DNA of 64,000 nucleotides from Erysipelotrichales bacterium (GTDB taxonomy: Bacteria > Bacillota_I > Bacilli_A > Erysipelotrichales > Erysipelotrichaceae). This document shows, one piece after another, positions 8,599-17,130 of this stretch. Every line of letters starts with the position of its first letter. Positions within the stretch are counted from its first letter, which is position 1. The notes below the pieces were generated by a model that worked only from the letters and a program-made list of their open reading frames with translations, did no database searches and had not been told where the DNA came from. The DNA is taken from contig JAFXJJ010000094.1 in the NCBI GenBank assembly GCA_017532345.1, positions 27,099 through 91,098 on the forward strand, written 5' to 3'. The translations under genes were made by a program, and so were the position numbers.

Positions 8599-9330
8599 CT
8601 ATTTAATACTACGTTGTCTGCTTACTTCAAAGCCAAGAACAGAACCAGCTCCAGTAGCAGTTAATGAATTTCTAAAGTCATTTGCATAAGGTATATATAT
8701 ATTACAATCGGTTTCATTTCGGATAATCTTAGATAATCCGCGCATTTCACCACCAATTGCGATACAACATCCTTTTGTAAAGTCAGCTTCATAGTAAGGA
8801 ATAGAATCATCAGTACGCATAGCACTAAATAATGTAATGCCATGTTCCTTTAAACTATGAATCGTTTCTTCAAAATTATTTGTTACAATGATTGGAATAT
8901 ACTCACTAGCTCCAGCACTACCTTTCGCAATGATATCACCAGCTGTACTCCAATTACGTTCTCCAACAATTACACCATTACATCCAGCAGCGTATAATGA
9001 ACGTAACATATATGCGAAATTATAAGGGTCTTCAATCCCTTCTAAGATACATACAAAGGGATTTTCATTATCATATACATTATCTAATGTTTGATACTTT
9101 CTTTCTCCTACATACGCCAATATACCACCATGAGTAGTTTTAGATGCCAATGCATCAATTTCTTCTCTACTCTTTAATGTAACAGGAATATTACGTGATT
9201 CTGCTTGTCTTTTAATAAAAGCAGTATCTTTATCTTTTCTTTTACTGTCAATAATAATTTCATGAACATCACGATTACCACTAAGCATTGCAGCTTTAAC
9301 GGCAATTGATCCTTCAAATAATAAACTCAT
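8599..9330 (-). CDS. TrmH/SpoU-family RNA 2'-O-methyltransferase
   Basis: A 243-residue SPOUT methyltransferase, likely acting on a 2'-OH of rRNA or tRNA with S-adenosylmethionine. An N-terminal RNA-binding part (about 1-80) is followed by the knotted catalytic domain, with CILEGIEDPYNFAYMLRS (motif 1, with Asn and Arg), AIGGEMRGLS (motif 2) and IPYANDFRNSLTATGAG (motif 3). The usual SLNVS of motif 3 is replaced by SLTATG, a modest departure. The start at 9330 follows the HIT stop by one base, with AGAGG upstream, so the two genes are cotranscribed. It may correspond to RlmB or TrmH; the exact target cannot be told. Confidence 0.87.
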   Translation of the reverse strand: MSLLFEGSIAVKAAMLSGNRDVHEIIIDSKRKDKDTAFIKRQAESRNIPVTLKSREEIDALASKTTHGGILAYVGERKYQTLDNVYDNENPFVCILEGIEDPYNFAYMLRSLYAAGCNGVIVGERNWSTAGDIIAKGSAGASEYIPIIVTNNFEETIHSLKEHGITLFSAMRTDDSIPYYEADFTKGCCIAIGGEMRGLSKIIRNETDCNIYIPYANDFRNSLTATGAGSVLGFEVSRQRSIK

Positions 9331-9331
9331 T

Positions 9332-9730
9332 TTAGTCCTCTTTGAATTCTTTTAATACAGCTTCAAAATCAACATTTTCTTTTGCAGTAAAGATTGGATT
9401 ATAACCATCAGTTTCATCATAACGAGGAATAATATGAATATGGAAGTGAGGTACAGTTTGACCTGCAGCTTCTTTACAGTTTGTTAGAATATTAACTCCC
9501 TTAGCATTCAATTTATTAATAGCACGATTAGCTAATTTCTTAGCAACATCAAACATATGCATACTAACTTCAGGGTTAGCATCTACTACATCACTATAAT
9601 GTTCTTTACAGATTAATACAGTATGACCAATAGTCACAGGATTAATATCTAAAAATGCTAAGCATACATCATCTTCATATACTTTATAAGATGGAATCTC
9701 ACCATTTACAATCTTACAAAAAATATCCAT
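9332..9730 (-). CDS. HIT-family nucleotide hydrolase
   Basis: A 132-residue histidine-triad protein. The triad is HFHIHIIPRY near residue 100, with the N-terminal IFCKIVNGEIPSYKVYED stretch of the Hint/HinT group. These enzymes hydrolyse nucleoside phosphoramidates and related compounds. Length matches the Bacillus Hit type. GAGAGG lies upstream of the ATG. It leads a two-gene unit with the methyltransferase. Confidence 0.93.
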   Translation of the reverse strand: MDIFCKIVNGEIPSYKVYEDDVCLAFLDINPVTIGHTVLICKEHYSDVVDANPEVSMHMFDVAKKLANRAINKLNAKGVNILTNCKEAAGQTVPHFHIHIIPRYDETDGYNPIFTAKENVDFEAVLKEFKED

Positions 9731-9851
9731 AATTAGTACCTCTCATTCCTATTAATAATACCACATAAATTAAATTTTTTGAATTGCTATGACTGAAATA
9801 ATTAAAGATTTTGTTAGAAAAAGTCTTTTTTAAAACTTTTATACTAGTAAA

Positions 9852-9870
9852 TATATACTTGAAGTATATA
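9852..9870. repeat. 19-base near-perfect palindrome
   Basis: TATATACTTGAAGTATATA reads as two 9-base arms around one G. It sits between the HIT gene start and the end of the foldase gene, next to that gene's terminator. It could be an operator of the HIT unit or an extension of terminator structure. Confidence 0.35.
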
Positions 9871-9895
9871 AAAAGGAAAAGTATTCCTTTTCCTT
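9870..9895 (-). terminator. Terminator of the foldase operon
   Basis: On the minus strand a perfect 9-bp stem (9895-9887 with 9881-9873), loop of 5, then a T run ending at 9870. Confidence 0.8.
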
Positions 9896-9902
9896 AATTT
9901 AA

Positions 9903-10775
9903 TTAATCGAAGATGTAATCAGGATAATTTGTTTCAAATAATCCATGAGTATAAGTATCACTAATCTTGAAGTTATATTCTTTTAAGTAATAACGTAATG
10001 AATCTTCATATAAATCTACTGTATTTGCGATAGCATCAACAGCTTCTTCTCTGAAGTTTTCTGGATCAGCTTCTACCATATTAACTACATAGAATTTCTT
10101 ATCACTACCAGCTAATACTGTTTGAATAACACCATTAACAGCAGTAGCACTTACAACATTTAATACATCAGTATCTAATAAGCTTGTAGCTGATGAAGTA
10201 ACTACGATTTCACTACCATCATAAGTATCTTCACCACTAAATTCAGTAATTACATCACTTACTGATTTACCGCTATTTAAAGCAGCTAATGCATTATTTG
10301 CACTTTCTTCATCAGCAAAGCTAGCAACTTGAACCTTACGTGGTTTATTTGTTACCGATAATGTAGAGAACTTTAAGTCTACATATTGAGATACCATCTT
10401 TACATAACGTGCATTTGGAATAGCACTTTCATTGTAGAATTCTTCTTCAGTTTCATATCCTGAATAAGAGATAATTAATTCAAAATAATCACCATAAGTC
10501 TTCTTATAGTCATCTACAATCTTTTTCGCAGCAGCTTCAATTTCTTCATCAACTGGAGCAATCTTATCATAGATAGCTGTTTCTAATGAATCAAGAATAA
10601 CGTTTAATGAGCCGTATTCTGAATACATTAACATGTAATATAAATCTTCATTTGTTACTGATTCACTACCTACAGTCATAACAGTATTCTTACTGTTTGC
10701 TGGAGTAGCATTAGCACTACTACAACCTGTAAGTAACATCAACATTGCTAATACGCTAACTAATAATTTCTTCAT
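9903..10775 (-). CDS. SurA/PrsA-like lipoprotein with degenerate parvulin domain
   Basis: A 290-residue lipoprotein. The signal peptide ends in the lipobox LLTGC, so it is anchored outside the membrane. A SurA-N-like helical region follows (about 30-145). The segment from about 146 to 240 (KPRKVQVASFADEE ... SGKSVSDVITEF ... KKFYVVNMVE) has the layout of a parvulin-type prolyl isomerase. It lacks the second histidine signature (usual YGYHLI) and the GG(D/E)LG loop, so it is probably a chaperone without isomerase activity. It is the second gene after the canonical PrsA-like protein, with one base between them, which suggests a cooperating pair for folding exported proteins. Confidence 0.8.
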   Translation of the reverse strand: MKKLLVSVLAMLMLLTGCSSANATPANSKNTVMTVGSESVTNEDLYYMLMYSEYGSLNVILDSLETAIYDKIAPVDEEIEAAAKKIVDDYKKTYGDYFELIISYSGYETEEEFYNESAIPNARYVKMVSQYVDLKFSTLSVTNKPRKVQVASFADEESANNALAALNSGKSVSDVITEFSGEDTYDGSEIVVTSSATSLLDTDVLNVVSATAVNGVIQTVLAGSDKKFYVVNMVEADPENFREEAVDAIANTVDLYEDSLRYYLKEYNFKISDTYTHGLFETNYPDYIFD

Positions 10776-10776
10776 A

Positions 10777-11754
10777 TTACTCTTCCTCCTTGCCTAAGTA
10801 AGAAGCAAAGAAATCATTTAATAATTCTTCAATTCTTTCATCTTCAAATGTGATGTCTAAGCTTTCAGCAGCTTCCTTCACAACAGTTAATTCTAAGTAT
10901 GGATAGTAGTTACCCATCGCTGCAATCGCATCATCATCAGCTTTCATAGTATCATAATCACTTGCAGTAACAAGAATTAAATGATAACCATATTGAGTCT
11001 TAACCCATTCGCTCATTTCATTTGTTTTTAACTTTAAAGAAGTTTCTAAGAATTCAGTTACGAATGATGTATCAGCATCAACATAACCTAAGTTACCACC
11101 ATCAGAAGCACTTCCATCATCTGAATAATCTTTCGCAACTTCAGCGAATGTTTTACCACCAGCTAATGCTGCATCAACTTCAGCCATCTTAGCTTTTTCT
11201 TCAGCTGTAGGATTAGCTGAATCTTCACACTTAACTAAGATATGAGATACATGACGAGGTTTCTTTTCTTCAAAGAAAGGTTTGAATAAATCATCTTTAT
11301 GTTCTTCTTCATATGAAGTAACAAGCTTATCTAATTTGTAGTATGTTAGATAATAATCACTTAATTCATCCTTACTATGTAAGCCTGCAGAACGTAAAGC
11401 TTCATTTAAGGCATCTTCCCCATAGCTTTCATATTGAGATAATAAGCTTTCAGCAGCTGATTCTGCATATGCCTTTAATGTATCAGTAGTTTCTACAGAT
11501 GCATTTGCCACTAAACGTACGTAATGCATGTAAACTACATAACTACCATAAGAACTATCTAATAATTTGTCATATAAATCATCAGCAGTTAAGTTATAGC
11601 CGTCCATTGATACAACAACATCTTTCCCGTCTACTGTTTTTCCACGAATTACATCTTTGCTTGAATCTACGGCAAAATAAATAATCGCAACTGTGAATAT
11701 CATCGCAACTATGCATAAAATGCCATATTTCTTAATAAAACTTTTGATATTCAT
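10777..11754 (-). CDS. PrsA-like foldase, parvulin-type isomerase
   Basis: A 325-residue extracytoplasmic foldase. In place of a lipobox it has an uncleaved N-terminal membrane segment (about 11-28). A SurA-N-like region is followed by an intact parvulin domain (about 166-263): PRHVSHILVK, the GGKTFAEVAKDYSDD helix, the DGGNLGYV loop and QYGYHLILV. It probably speeds proline isomerisation in secreted proteins. AAGGAGG stands before the ATG at 11754; the longer frame to 11817 has no such site. It leads the operon with the degenerate lipoprotein homolog. The type is clear, although most PrsA proteins are lipoproteins. Confidence 0.9.
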   Translation of the reverse strand: MNIKSFIKKYGILCIVAMIFTVAIIYFAVDSSKDVIRGKTVDGKDVVVSMDGYNLTADDLYDKLLDSSYGSYVVYMHYVRLVANASVETTDTLKAYAESAAESLLSQYESYGEDALNEALRSAGLHSKDELSDYYLTYYKLDKLVTSYEEEHKDDLFKPFFEEKKPRHVSHILVKCEDSANPTAEEKAKMAEVDAALAGGKTFAEVAKDYSDDGSASDGGNLGYVDADTSFVTEFLETSLKLKTNEMSEWVKTQYGYHLILVTASDYDTMKADDDAIAAMGNYYPYLELTVVKEAAESLDITFEDERIEELLNDFFASYLGKEEE

Positions 11755-11788
11755 ATATTTCCTCCTTTTGGATTGGAACATCAGTACA

Positions 11789-11817
11789 ATTATATGACAG
11801 AAGTTACAACTTTGCAA
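11789..11817 (-). promoter_or_regulatory. Sigma-A promoter of the foldase operon
   Basis: Minus strand TTGCAA (11817-11812), exactly 17 bases, TATAAT (11794-11789), 35 bases before the prsA-like start. Confidence 0.8.
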
Positions 11818-11994
11818 GATTTTGCTGACCTTATAACATATTTAATTGTATGATTTTTCTTGAAATTTACATGTTGGCATTGAATAGGAATAATAAGTGT
11901 CACAGTGTATGGTGTAAGATGGCACTAATTATTGAAAAGATTATGAAGTTATGGTAAGGTAACTAATAGATATTTTTAAGGTTAGGTGAGTATT

Positions 11995-12852
11995 ATGCTT
12001 AGGATTTGTAGTGAACAAGAATATAAGAAATATGTTGAATATGTATATACAATTGCTGTTGACCAATCGAAATCAGGCTATCCAACATATAGTGATGGTA
12101 TCAAAACAAAGGAGTTGTTTTTAGAGCGTTCTAGTAAAGCTTTTGTAAGAGATAATGAAAATATTCTGCTATTTGAATATGAAGGTAAAGTAGAAGGATG
12201 GATACACTATTATTATCTTGCAGAAGATCATTATCTATCAACAGTTAGCTTTAATATTGATGTCCATACTGAAGAAGCATTACAAGAATTCTGTGCATAT
12301 GCTTATAAACATTTTAAGGGCTATGATTTATTCTTAGGATATTCTAAAGACAATAAGAAAGCTGTAAACTATTTGTCAGCGCATGGTTTTGAATGTATTG
12401 AAGATGACTTTAATAATACTGCCTTTTTAGATAAGTATGAACCACTAAAAGTATATGATGATGTTACACGTATTACTAGAGATAATTATGAACTATTCCG
12501 TGTACTGCATAGTAAAATAGAGGGTGATATGTATTGGAACTCTGATAGAATATATGAAGATATTGATAACTGGGTTATTTTCGTGAAAGTATATGGTGGC
12601 GATACACTTGGAAGTGTGTACTATATGATTGATGATGATGGTTGGTATGAGATATATGGTATTGATATGAAGGATAATGTTTATAATGCCAATTGTTTTA
12701 AAGCGTTATTAGTAAAGGCCTTGAATACTGCCAAGGAGCTTGATGGAAAGTTCATGACATTCTTCTGCGATAAGGAAGGTCAAGATATTGTGAAGGAGCT
12801 AGGCTTTGAGTGTGTTGGCGAATATGTATGCTTTAAAAAGCACATAGATTAA
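11995..12852 (+). CDS. Two-domain GNAT-like acetyltransferase
   Basis: A 285-residue protein with two halves of similar build (about 1-145 and 150-285), each resembling a GNAT fold. Visible are SKDNKKAVNYLSAHGFE in the first half and LVKALNTAKELDGKFMTFF ... VKELGFECVGEY in the second. The acetyl-CoA loop (R/QxxGxG/A) is not well conserved in either half, so activity is uncertain. AGGTGA precedes the ATG at 11995. It lies 21 bases ahead of a second acetyltransferase gene. The substrate is unknown. Confidence 0.7.
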   Translation: MLRICSEQEYKKYVEYVYTIAVDQSKSGYPTYSDGIKTKELFLERSSKAFVRDNENILLFEYEGKVEGWIHYYYLAEDHYLSTVSFNIDVHTEEALQEFCAYAYKHFKGYDLFLGYSKDNKKAVNYLSAHGFECIEDDFNNTAFLDKYEPLKVYDDVTRITRDNYELFRVLHSKIEGDMYWNSDRIYEDIDNWVIFVKVYGGDTLGSVYYMIDDDGWYEIYGIDMKDNVYNANCFKALLVKALNTAKELDGKFMTFFCDKEGQDIVKELGFECVGEYVCFKKHID

Positions 12853-12873
12853 TAGATGATTTGAAGGTTTATT

Positions 12874-13377
12874 ATGTTGTATTTAAAAGAAGCTAATTAT
12901 GAAGATATTGAAAAGGAATATGAATATATAAGAGATTTACCTAAAGATGAAAATGGCTTTACTAATCCAGACTTTCAGATTTCTAGAAAAGATTTTGAAG
13001 AAAAAGCATTATTAAGCTACATTAATCAGTCTAAAGGTATTGATTTACCTGAAGGCTATGTACCTTGTACTACTTATTTTTTATGGGATAATGATGAGAT
13101 TGTAGGGCTATTCCGTATTCGCCATCATTTAAATGAATTCTTAAGAACTGGTGCAGGTCATATAGGATATGGCATAGGGAAGAAGTATCGTGGTAAAGGA
13201 TATGCTACAGAAGGATTAAGGTTAACCATTGAGAAGGCATGGACGATTATTCCTGAAGATGAAATCTATATGTCGGTACATAAGGATAATCCTGCATCCT
13301 TAAAGGTACAACAAAAGAATGGTGCTTATATACACCATGAAGATGATAAGGAATTCTATACTAGAATTAAACGTTAG
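12874..13377 (+). CDS. GNAT acetyltransferase, RimJ/RimL type
   Basis: A 167-residue N-acetyltransferase. The acetyl-CoA site is clear: GYGIGKKYRGKGYATEGLR (about 98-116), followed by the late helix motif HKDNPASLKVQQKNGA. These features match the Acetyltransf_3 (RimJ/RimL) group, which modifies protein N termini or small molecules. The substrate is unknown. It follows the two-domain GNAT gene closely and is probably cotranscribed with it. The site before the ATG is weak (TTGAAGG). Confidence 0.85.
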   Translation: MLYLKEANYEDIEKEYEYIRDLPKDENGFTNPDFQISRKDFEEKALLSYINQSKGIDLPEGYVPCTTYFLWDNDEIVGLFRIRHHLNEFLRTGAGHIGYGIGKKYRGKGYATEGLRLTIEKAWTIIPEDEIYMSVHKDNPASLKVQQKNGAYIHHEDDKEFYTRIKR

Positions 13378-13441
13378 TTAGGTAAATACACAGTATTGGA
13401 TATCTGAAAATCATATATTCCCATATGAAGGAGGAACATAT

Positions 13442-13531
13442 ATGCAAGGCTGCGGAAACAATAACTCTGGATTTGTTATCTGCTTAGTTCTTTTCATTCT
13501 TTTGGTAATCATCGGCAGTATTTATCACTAG
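13442..13531 (+). CDS. YjcZ-like small membrane protein
   Basis: A 29-residue protein too short for usual gene callers. A Gly/Asn/Cys-rich head (MQGCGNNNSG) leads into one hydrophobic helix (FVICLVLFILLVIIGSIY). This matches the build of the YjcZ/YhcZ-like small proteins of Bacillota, linked in Bacillus to sporulation and spore coats. A strong AAGGAGG lies six bases before the ATG, and an intrinsic terminator follows, so it is an independent transcription unit. Family assignment rests on layout and composition, not on a search. Confidence 0.75.
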   Translation: MQGCGNNNSGFVICLVLFILLVIIGSIYH

Positions 13532-13550
13532 TGAATGAATAAGCAGGTGA

Positions 13551-13581
13551 ACAGGAAAAGGCAACTTTTCCTGTTTTATTT
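13551..13581 (+). terminator. Terminator after the YjcZ-like gene
   Basis: Perfect 10-bp stem (13551-13560 with 13565-13574), loop GCAA, then TTTATTTT. Confidence 0.88.
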
Positions 13582-13596
13582 TAGGCGATAAAAGTA

Positions 13597-13602
13597 TATA
13601 AT
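13597..13602 (+). promoter_or_regulatory. -10 box of the ECF transporter operon
   Basis: TATAAT 27 bases before the first ECF gene; the -35 (TTTATT at 16 bases) is weak. Confidence 0.45.
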
Positions 13603-13629
13603 ATAAGAAGTGGTTAGGAGGGAGAGCAT

Positions 13630-15075
13630 ATGTTACTTGAAATTAACAATCTAACATTTACATATAATAATGCTAACTCTCCTGTAATTAAGAACTTAAA
13701 TTATCATGCTAACGAGGGAGAAATACGTATTATTGCTGGGAGTAGTGGCTCTGGTAAGAGTACGCTTGCGTATTTGATGGCAGGGATATATCCTGGAAAA
13801 TTTGGTAGTATTGATGAAGGCGATATTATATACAATAATGAAAGTATTGTAGGGCTATTACCATACCAAAGATTAACTAATGTAGCGTTAATGTTTCAAA
13901 ATTCTGCTACATCCTTTTGTATGCGTACATTACGAGAGGAATTACACTTTGTTTTAGAAAATCTATTATTAGAAGAAGAGCTTATTGAAAAGCGTATTAT
14001 GGAGGTTATTCATAGTATGCACCTGGCTAGCTTTATCGATATGCCATTAACTGAGATTAGTGAAGGTCAAAAACAAATCGCAGCACTTGCTTCTGTATTA
14101 GTTATTAAGCCAAGAGTAATTATCTTAGATGAGCCTTTTGCGCATATGGATGATGTGACAGCGGATAAAATGCTAGTATATATTCATAAGATTAGAAGAA
14201 AAGAAAAAATTACCTTTATCGTAATCGATCATTTAGTAGAACGTTGGCTAGATGTTGCTGATGATGTATCCTTATTAGGAAAAGATGGTAGCTTTGTAGT
14301 TACTGGAGTTACTAAAGGATCATATCATGTACATGAGAAGCATTTCTATGACCAAGGTGTGGTAGTTCCATATAAACATAAACCTAGAGTCTACCATGAC
14401 CGTAGTGCTAGTACTATTATGCGTTTTGAAAACTTTGTTTTACTACATAAGAATAAGCGTGATACATTATTAGATTATATAGACTATAGTATTCCTAAAG
14501 GAAGTATTATAGGTATTTATGGTAGAAGTGGTGTAGGTAAAACGACTTTATTAGAAGCTATCGCAGCTAATAGTGGATATGAAGGTAATATTTATGTAGA
14601 TAGTGAACTATGGAGTAACTATAAGATTAAAGAACGTATCAAAAAGATGTCATTTGTAGTCCAAAATACATCTGATGTATTCTTAAGAGATCGTGTATTA
14701 GATGAATTTGTTGATGCGATATTACTAATTAATCCTGGTATGAAAATTGAGGAATGTGCATTAAAGGCTATTGAAGAACTAAAGAAATGTCATTTAGAAG
14801 GTTATCTTCGTAGTAATCCATATAAGCTATCAATTGGACAACAACGCTTATTATTGCTGCAAATCGCATTCTGTTCTAAGCATGATATTATCATTGTAGA
14901 TGAACCTACATATGGTCAGGATTATGACACACTTACATATATTATGAAGCAAATAATAGCTTTAAAAGAAGAAGGAAGAACAATTATCTTTACTACTCAC
15001 AACATGGATGTAGCTAGAGAATATAGTGACATTATGCTTCATTATCATGACAAAAGATTGGAGGAAGTACGATGA
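13630..15075 (+). CDS. ECF-type ABC transporter, fused dual ATPase
   Basis: A 481-residue protein with two complete ABC ATPase domains, equivalent to EcfA1 and EcfA2 joined, as in the YkoD type. First half: Walker A AGSSGSGKST (about 36-45), signature ISEGQKQ, Walker B VIILDEP. Second half, from about 265: Walker A GRSGVGKTT, signature LSIGQQR, Walker B IIIVDEP, and the switch histidine in IIFTTHN. The energised partner is the T subunit, whose gene overlaps the end by four bases. The substrate-binding S subunit is not encoded here, so the cargo (vitamin, cobalt or other) is unknown. GGAGGG lies upstream of the ATG. It is the first gene of a nine-gene plus-strand run to 21814. Confidence 0.92.
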   Translation: MLLEINNLTFTYNNANSPVIKNLNYHANEGEIRIIAGSSGSGKSTLAYLMAGIYPGKFGSIDEGDIIYNNESIVGLLPYQRLTNVALMFQNSATSFCMRTLREELHFVLENLLLEEELIEKRIMEVIHSMHLASFIDMPLTEISEGQKQIAALASVLVIKPRVIILDEPFAHMDDVTADKMLVYIHKIRRKEKITFIVIDHLVERWLDVADDVSLLGKDGSFVVTGVTKGSYHVHEKHFYDQGVVVPYKHKPRVYHDRSASTIMRFENFVLLHKNKRDTLLDYIDYSIPKGSIIGIYGRSGVGKTTLLEAIAANSGYEGNIYVDSELWSNYKIKERIKKMSFVVQNTSDVFLRDRVLDEFVDAILLINPGMKIEECALKAIEELKKCHLEGYLRSNPYKLSIGQQRLLLLQIAFCSKHDIIIVDEPTYGQDYDTLTYIMKQIIALKEEGRTIIFTTHNMDVAREYSDIMLHYHDKRLEEVR

Positions 15076-15800
15076 GTAAATCATTTGCCTATTTCAATCC
15101 TGCATTAAAGTTTTTGACTTTAATATTAATGGTTGTATTACCATTTATTTTCCCAACATTATTAGGAGAAATACTTACGTCTTGTATCATCTTCCGCATC
15201 TTTTCAATTCTTTATAGTGAGCATGATGTGAAGAATCAACTAAAACGTAATTTTATAATTTGTTTATTAGTATTTGGCTGTATAGGAGCTATTAGTTCGT
15301 ATATACTTAAATTACCAGAAGTTATTTATTATACGTATAATATAACTTATATTTACTATGGTGTTTTTGTTAGTTTATATGTTGGGAATTGTTATGTTTA
15401 TGGTAAAATGGTTATGCAGACAACTACACTATTTGAATTTTGGTCATCAATGCATCAAAATTTACATCTATCGAAGTTTGTGGCATATTCATGTTATCGT
15501 AGTATGTTGTTTATCACGAATTTTAAAGCTGAATATGACTTAGTCAATCGAATGTTGATGACTAGAGGAATATATACAGGAAAGTTTTCTTTCCGTATTT
15601 TAGAAGTAGTAGTGAACAATTTAAAACGTAAGATTAGTGAGAATGATGTGGTTATGGAGTCAAAAGGCTTTGACCATCATACACCAAAGGGAAACTATAA
15701 AACTTACACGATTGATGTATATGACTTTATAATTCCTACTGGTATTATTTTGTGCTTTATAGGTAGTTTTATATTAGTAAAAAGAGGTTGGTTATTATGA
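15072..15800 (+). CDS. ECF transporter T (transmembrane) subunit
   Basis: A 242-residue integral membrane protein of the CbiQ/EcfT family. There are about five hydrophobic segments (near 10-40, 58-75, 90-110, 130-150 and 222-240). A cytoplasmic stretch at about 155-205 contains the coupling-helix region (VNRMLMTRGIYTG, and VMESKGFDHHTP like the second Ala-Arg-Gly-type motif). It overlaps the ATPase gene as ATGA and is itself overlapped by the HAD gene. It would couple ATP hydrolysis to an S subunit encoded elsewhere. Confidence 0.88.
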   Translation: MSKSFAYFNPALKFLTLILMVVLPFIFPTLLGEILTSCIIFRIFSILYSEHDVKNQLKRNFIICLLVFGCIGAISSYILKLPEVIYYTYNITYIYYGVFVSLYVGNCYVYGKMVMQTTTLFEFWSSMHQNLHLSKFVAYSCYRSMLFITNFKAEYDLVNRMLMTRGIYTGKFSFRILEVVVNNLKRKISENDVVMESKGFDHHTPKGNYKTYTIDVYDFIIPTGIILCFIGSFILVKRGWLL

Positions 15801-16453
15801 GATATTCATATGTATTATGGGACTTTAATGGTACATTACTAGATGATGTAGATGTATGTTTACATATCATGAATACTTTATTAGAGGAAAAAGAAATGCC
15901 TGCGTTAGATATGGATACATATAAAGAAGTATTCACATTCCCAGTGAGTGAGTATTATAAAAGAGTTGGCATTATTAAGAATGATGATGAGTTCAATGAA
16001 GTAGCACATAAATGGATGAACTTATATTATGAGTTAGAGCCAACTACTACTTTACATAAAGATATTCTTGAAGTATTAGAGTTCTTCAAGCATACTAATA
16101 TCAAGCAAGGTGTATTGAGTGCATCAAGAACAGATCAATTAGATCGTTTATTGAAACAAGTTAAGATAGATACATATATGGATAATATCTTAGGTATATC
16201 TGATATATATGCTAAGAGTAAGGTACATATTGGGTTAGACTTTATAAAGAATTCACCATACCAAAAGGATGAAATCGTAATGGTTGGTGATAGTGTACAT
16301 GATTTTGAAGTAGCTAGTGAAATGGGAATTGATTGTATTCTAGTAGCTGCTGGACATCAAAGTCGTAGAGTATTAGAAACATGTGGATGTAGAGTATTAG
16401 ATAGTGCTAGTGAATTAATGAAATTAAATATTTGGAAAGGTGAAAGTGTATGA
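15797..16453 (+). CDS. HAD-family phosphatase, phosphoglycolate phosphatase-like
   Basis: A 218-residue HAD protein. Motif I WDFNGTLLDD has the nucleophile Asp, but the second Asp of DxD is replaced (DFNGT), a form seen in the PGMB/Gph branch. Motif II is VLSASR, motif III the Lys in YAKSKVHIGL and motif IV MVGDSVHDFE. A helical cap lies at about 15-85. The ATG at 15797 overlaps the T-subunit stop by four bases with AGAGG upstream. The stop overlaps the next start, so translation is coupled through the operon. The substrate is unknown. Confidence 0.87.
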   Translation: MRYSYVLWDFNGTLLDDVDVCLHIMNTLLEEKEMPALDMDTYKEVFTFPVSEYYKRVGIIKNDDEFNEVAHKWMNLYYELEPTTTLHKDILEVLEFFKHTNIKQGVLSASRTDQLDRLLKQVKIDTYMDNILGISDIYAKSKVHIGLDFIKNSPYQKDEIVMVGDSVHDFEVASEMGIDCILVAAGHQSRRVLETCGCRVLDSASELMKLNIWKGESV

Positions 16454-17127
16454 GTAAAATCCTAATAGTAGATGATGAGGCAAGAATTAGAGATATTATT
16501 AAGACGTATTTAGAGTTTGATAATTTTGAAGTTGAAGAAGCTGAAAATGGTGAAATAGCTGTAAATATGGTTAAGTCTAATGATTATGATAGTGTTATTA
16601 TGGACGTTATGATGCCAGTTATGGATGGTTATAAGGCATTAGAGGCTATTAAGAAAGATTATCCTAATTTACCTGTTATTATGCTTACTGCTAAGGGTGA
16701 AGAATATGATCGCTTAGAAGGGTTTGATTTAGGGGCAGATGATTATGTTGTTAAGCCATTCTCTCCTAAAGAAATCGTAGCTAGAGTAAAACTATTAGTT
16801 AGAAAATACCAAGCCGTGAAGCCAGCTAGTGCTAGTAATGATTTAAGTATTCCTGGTATTCGTATTGATGAGGCTGCTCATATTGTATATGTTGATGACA
16901 ACAAAATCTCAACAACACCAAAGGAATTTGATTTACTTGTGTATTTTATGCGTAATCGTAATATCGCATTATCTCGCGAACAATTATTAGATTCTGTATG
17001 GGGAGATAGTGGGGATAGTGATGACCGTACAGTTGATGCTCATATCAAGATGTTACGTAAGAATATTGCTCCTTATAGTAAGTATATTGTTACTGTGTGG
17101 GGTGTAGGATATAAATTTGAGGTATAG
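16450..17127 (+). CDS. OmpR-family response regulator
   Basis: A 225-residue response regulator. Receiver: acidic pair Asp8/Asp9, phosphoacceptor Asp52 in VIMDVMMPVMDG and Lys in VVKPFSPKE. Winged-helix output: DAHIKMLRKNI and VWGVGYKFEV. It resembles the regulator at 2793 in layout and in many of the same residues, so the two systems are probably paralogs. It starts on an ATGA overlap with the HAD gene and is followed three bases later by its kinase. Its presence inside the ECF operon suggests control linked to that transporter or to phosphate-ester use. Confidence 0.93.
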   Translation: MSKILIVDDEARIRDIIKTYLEFDNFEVEEAENGEIAVNMVKSNDYDSVIMDVMMPVMDGYKALEAIKKDYPNLPVIMLTAKGEEYDRLEGFDLGADDYVVKPFSPKEIVARVKLLVRKYQAVKPASASNDLSIPGIRIDEAAHIVYVDDNKISTTPKEFDLLVYFMRNRNIALSREQLLDSVWGDSGDSDDRTVDAHIKMLRKNIAPYSKYIVTVWGVGYKFEV

Positions 17128-17130
17128 TGT

